DNA from: an uncultured bacterium
GTDB taxonomy: Bacteria; Cyanobacteriota; Vampirovibrionia; Gastranaerophilales; Gastranaerophilaceae
Direction of reading: 5' to 3'
Length of the DNA stretch: 16,978 nt
Assembly (NCBI GenBank): GCA_902803265.1
Contig: CADCPD010000021.1
Span: forward strand, 1-16,978
Part shown: positions 15,208 through 16,978 of the stretch, piece after piece
Layout: each line of letters begins with the position of its first letter
Numbering within the stretch: the stretch's first letter is position 1
Made by a program: the position numbers and the translations under genes
The notes under the pieces: model-generated
The model's input: only the letters and a program-made list of their open reading frames with translations
Database searches by the model: none
What the model was told of the DNA's origin: nothing

Positions 15208-15411
15208 TTAATTGTTACTTAAAACTAATTTGAAAGTTGCCATATTTTTAATAGCTAACATTTTGTGTTTATTGTGTTGAGAATTAGAAATTTCGAATAT
15301 TCTGCACATTCTACGGATTTCTTCTTGCTTAACGAACGAATCAGCTCTATAAACGTTGTTAATTGGATCTGTTACAACTGACATTATAGTGTTTAATTCT
15401 TGTTCTTTCAT
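15208..15411 (-). CDS. Unrecognised 67-residue protein
   Basis: Not recognised. Seen: 67 residues, MKEQELNTIMSVVTDPINNV onward, mixed charge, no signal peptide or membrane segment, one Cys (in RRMCRIFE), a central helix-prone KQEEIRRMCRIFEIS and a basic HNKHKMLAIKNMATFK stretch. Evidence that it is a real gene: a purine-rich leader with AAGAGAGG (15420-15427) eight bases before the ATG, a single-gene layout with its own strong terminator at 15105-15139, and no competing frame. The leader carries three near-repeats of AAGAG, and the 3' untranslated part carries a CU run and a CU-rich loop complementary to them. Small size and basic patches could suit a nucleic-acid or ribosome-associated protein, but nothing visible shows this. 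Confidence 0.6.
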   Translation of the reverse strand: MKEQELNTIMSVVTDPINNVYRADSFVKQEEIRRMCRIFEISNSQHNKHKMLAIKNMATFKLVLSNN

Positions 15412-15419
15412 TCTGAAAT

Positions 15420-15440
15420 CCTCTCTTATCTCTTACTCTT
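15420..15440 (-). promoter_or_regulatory. Purine-rich leader with ribosome site of the 67-residue gene
   Basis: On the minus strand this 21-base stretch is almost all A and G: AAGAGTA, AGAGATA, AGAGAGG in a row. The last unit is the ribosome binding site. TATAAG just upstream could be a -10 with TTTCTT 17 bases before it, but that pairing is weak. Confidence 0.5.
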
Positions 15441-15507
15441 ATATAAAGTAAATTTTGTAAAAGAAATTGCCTTTTTTGGGTTATAAACTTAACATTTGTT
15501 TACAATT

Positions 15508-15535
15508 TTGATTTTTAAGATTTTGATACTAGAAT
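15508..15535 (+). promoter_or_regulatory. Predicted promoter of the secreted-protein gene
   Basis: -35 TTGATT (15508-15513), 16 bases, -10 TAGAAT (15530-15535), giving a transcript start near 15542 just ahead of the GGAGG ribosome site (about 15543-15547) and the ATG at 15555. The region is A+T-rich, so chance matches are common. Confidence 0.4.
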
Positions 15536-15554
15536 TAAATACGGAGGAAAATCA

Positions 15555-16241
15555 ATGAAGACAAAGATATTAACAATATTAACAGCATTTATTTTTTTAG
15601 TATCAACAGTTGCTGTATACGCAGACACAGTATATAAATCAAAAGCAGAAACAAAAAGAATACCAAAAGGTACAAAATTCCAAATTCAATTACAAGAACC
15701 ATTGAGTACAAAAACTAATCAAACAGACGATTATTTTTCTGCAATATTATTAAATGATGAAAAAACTCAAACAAATGTTGTGCTTCCAGCAGGTTCATTA
15801 ATAAGAGGTAGCGTTTCGAAAATTACACCGGCAAGAAGATTATCAAGAGGCGCAGTTTTGTATTTAGACTTTGATCACATAGTAACTCCAAGAGGTCGTC
15901 AAATGCCTTTAGACATGGCTGTTTACGCAACAATGAAAACAACTTTTGACGGGGGATTATACGAAAAATCTGGTTATGGAGAAGCCTTACAAGATAATTG
16001 GGATAAGACAAAAGATATAACCTCAACATCTGTTGATTTTGCAATTGATGCTGATGTTCCAACCGCACTTAAATTTGTAACAACACCTTTCTGTGCTCTA
16101 GGTGGAGCAATAGGCGGCGGAGCCTATTTATTAGGTGACAGTATTGCAGATTTGTTTAAAAAAGGCGCAGATGTATCATTTAATCAAGGTGATATTTTAA
16201 CGGTTGTTTTAACAAATGACATTGATGTACCTGTTAACTAA
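15555..16241 (+). CDS. Secreted protein of unknown function
   Basis: Seen: 228 residues. MKTKILTILTAFIFLVSTVA ending VYADTVYK is a signal peptide with an Ala-Tyr-Ala cleavage site at about residue 23. The mature part is beta-rich: IPKGTKFQIQLQEPLSTKTN, DYFSAILL, LPAGSLIRGSVSKITPARRL, AVLYLDFDHIVTPRGRQMPL. Near 175-200 a Gly-rich, weakly hydrophobic stretch (FCALGGAIGGGAYLLGDSIA) may be an amphipathic hairpin or membrane-touching helix. The last segment, FNQGDILTVVLTNDIDVPVN, returns to strands. The LPAGSLIRG...LSRGAVLYLDFD pattern resembles envelope proteins of unknown role that I recall from cyanobacteria and relatives, but I cannot name a family. A strong GGAGG site sets the start. It is monocistronic, with terminator hairpins from 16264. 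Confidence 0.75.
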   Translation: MKTKILTILTAFIFLVSTVAVYADTVYKSKAETKRIPKGTKFQIQLQEPLSTKTNQTDDYFSAILLNDEKTQTNVVLPAGSLIRGSVSKITPARRLSRGAVLYLDFDHIVTPRGRQMPLDMAVYATMKTTFDGGLYEKSGYGEALQDNWDKTKDITSTSVDFAIDADVPTALKFVTTPFCALGGAIGGGAYLLGDSIADLFKKGADVSFNQGDILTVVLTNDIDVPVN

Positions 16242-16263
16242 TATTTAGTTAAATAATAACAAA

Positions 16264-16295
16264 AAAGGCGGTTTCGATAAATCGAAACCGCCTTT
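16264..16295. terminator. Bidirectional terminator hairpin after the secreted-protein gene
   Basis: AAAGGCGGTTTCGA pairs perfectly with TCGAAACCGCCTTT (14 bp) around TAAA. The flanking A-run at 16261-16266 gives a six-T tail on the minus strand; on the plus strand only the three stem T residues follow the G+C part. Confidence 0.85.
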
Positions 16296-16308
16296 AAAAT
16301 AATAAATT

Positions 16309-16340
16309 AAAAGCGGACGATTATAAAATCGTCCGCTTTT
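16309..16340. terminator. Bidirectional terminator hairpin after pyruvate:ferredoxin oxidoreductase
   Basis: AAAAGCGGACGATT pairs perfectly with AATCGTCCGCTTTT (14 bp) around ATAA. It lies 21 bases past the stop of the leftward nifJ-type gene and carries four T residues on either strand. Confidence 0.85.
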
Positions 16341-16361
16341 GAAATATATATAATATTTTTA

Positions 16362-16978
16362 TTATAATATTTCTCCAATTGCTTTGTATTGAGCCATACG
16401 GTTTTTAGCATCTTCTTCCGCTTGTTTGTAAAGATCTTCAGCAGCTTCAGGATTTGTTTTCATCAATGATTTATAACGTCCTTCTGACTTAATAAAGTCT
16501 TGATATTCTGCTGTAGGTTCTTTAGCATCCCATGTGAATGGTTTTTCTGCTTCAGGATTATATCTGTATAGAGGGAAGTATCCTGCTTCAACCGCACGTT
16601 TTTGTTCTGTTTGAGTTTTACTCATATCAATACCGTGTGCGATACATGGTGCATAAGCAAAGATGATTGATGGACCATTATAAGCTTCAGCTTCTTGGAA
16701 TGCTTTTAGAGTTTGGTTTCTGTCTGCACCCAAAGCAACTGATGCAACATATACATAGCCATATGACATACTCATCAAGCCCATGTTTTTCTTATATGTT
16801 GGTTTACCACCTGTTGCAAATTTAGCTACAGCACCTGTTGGTGTTGATTTAGAAGCTTGACCGCCTGTATTTGAGTAAACTTCTGTATCAAGTACCAATA
16901 CATTTACGTTTTTGTTTTGTGCAAGAACGTGGTCAATACCGCCGTAACCGATATCGTTTGCCCAACCGTCACCGCCTA
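16362..16978 (-). CDS. nifJ: Pyruvate:ferredoxin (flavodoxin) oxidoreductase, C-terminal 204 codons, runs off right edge
   Basis: Seen: the frame is open from the window edge to a TAA at 16362-16364. The visible part opens GGDGWANDIGYGGIDHVLAQ and continues VLVLDTEVYSNTGGQASKST, the thiamine-diphosphate/Mg-binding motif of this enzyme, then PTGAVAKFATGGK, LGADRNQTLKAFQEAEAYNG, IIFAYAPCIAHGIDMSKTQ and the family's C-terminal extension (PLYRYNPE, EGRYKSLMKTNPE). Family knowledge: this homodimeric iron-sulfur enzyme splits pyruvate with CoA into acetyl-CoA and CO2 and reduces ferredoxin or flavodoxin; it is oxygen-sensitive and typical of anaerobes. The visible stretch covers the TPP domain but not the ferredoxin-like 4Fe-4S domain or the pyruvate-binding N-terminus. 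Inference: central pyruvate oxidation in a fermenter. The symbol follows family usage; a nitrogen-fixation role is not implied. Confidence 0.95.
   Translation of the reverse strand, partial: GGDGWANDIGYGGIDHVLAQNKNVNVLVLDTEVYSNTGGQASKSTPTGAVAKFATGGKPTYKKNMGLMSMSYGYVYVASVALGADRNQTLKAFQEAEAYNGPSIIFAYAPCIAHGIDMSKTQTEQKRAVEAGYFPLYRYNPEAEKPFTWDAKEPTAEYQDFIKSEGRYKSLMKTNPEAAEDLYKQAEEDAKNRMAQYKAIGEIL

Noticed and set aside
1..16978. CRISPR arrays, tRNA or rRNA genes, insertion sequences, prophage, toxin-antitoxin or defence genes
   Set aside because: No spaced direct repeats, no cloverleaf-like or rRNA-like stretches in the short gaps, no transposase or integrase motifs, and all substantial frames are assigned to housekeeping, signalling or transport genes.

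Overview
The window (roughly 30% G+C) looks like the chromosome of an anaerobic, non-photosynthetic relative of cyanobacteria, most likely Gastranaerophilales/Melainabacteria (Vampirovibrionia). Three things point there: an elongation factor P of cyanobacterial type sitting directly upstream of accB-accC, a large CheA fused to a C-terminal receiver of the kind common in cyanobacteria, and fermentation genes (pyruvate:ferredoxin oxidoreductase and an ADP-forming acyl-CoA ligase) at the two edges. This placement is inference from gene content and remembered protein similarity; no 16S rRNA is present. I see no mobile element, CRISPR array, tRNA or rRNA, and no gene-free stretch above 300 bases.

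Layout. 1-3830 is read leftward: a REC-GAF-GGDEF diguanylate cyclase, a double-CheW protein whose start codon overlaps the cyclase stop, a small radical SAM protein, and the first 200 codons of an NDP-forming acyl-CoA synthetase. From a divergent promoter region at 3831-3909, a membrane methyl-accepting chemotaxis protein and a 1046-residue CheA-receiver hybrid are read rightward to 8102. Together these four signalling genes make a compact chemosensory module with no cheY, cheB or cheR in view and with a cyclic-di-GMP synthase as the likely output. The cyclase's receiver has alanine where the phosphorylated aspartate should be.

8202-10597 is an efp-accB-accC operon (translation of polyproline stretches and the first step of fatty acid synthesis), closed by a hairpin. 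10676-11125 (leftward) is a small exported protein with a poly-Glu tail. 11207-12193 is a cytoplasmic NagZ-type glycosidase, convergent with a MarR regulator (12170-12628). The MarR gene is divergent from a 14-TM DHA2 (EmrB/QacA-type) exporter (12727-14280). A perfect palindrome at 12691-12710 overlaps promoter elements in both directions, so the two genes look like a self-contained repressor/efflux unit.

The right part holds a PHP-type (HisJ-like) phosphatase (14283-15068), an unrecognised 67-residue protein with its own strong terminator (15208-15411), a secreted protein of unknown function (15555-16241), two back-to-back hairpin terminators, and the C-terminal 204 codons of pyruvate:ferredoxin oxidoreductase running off the right edge.
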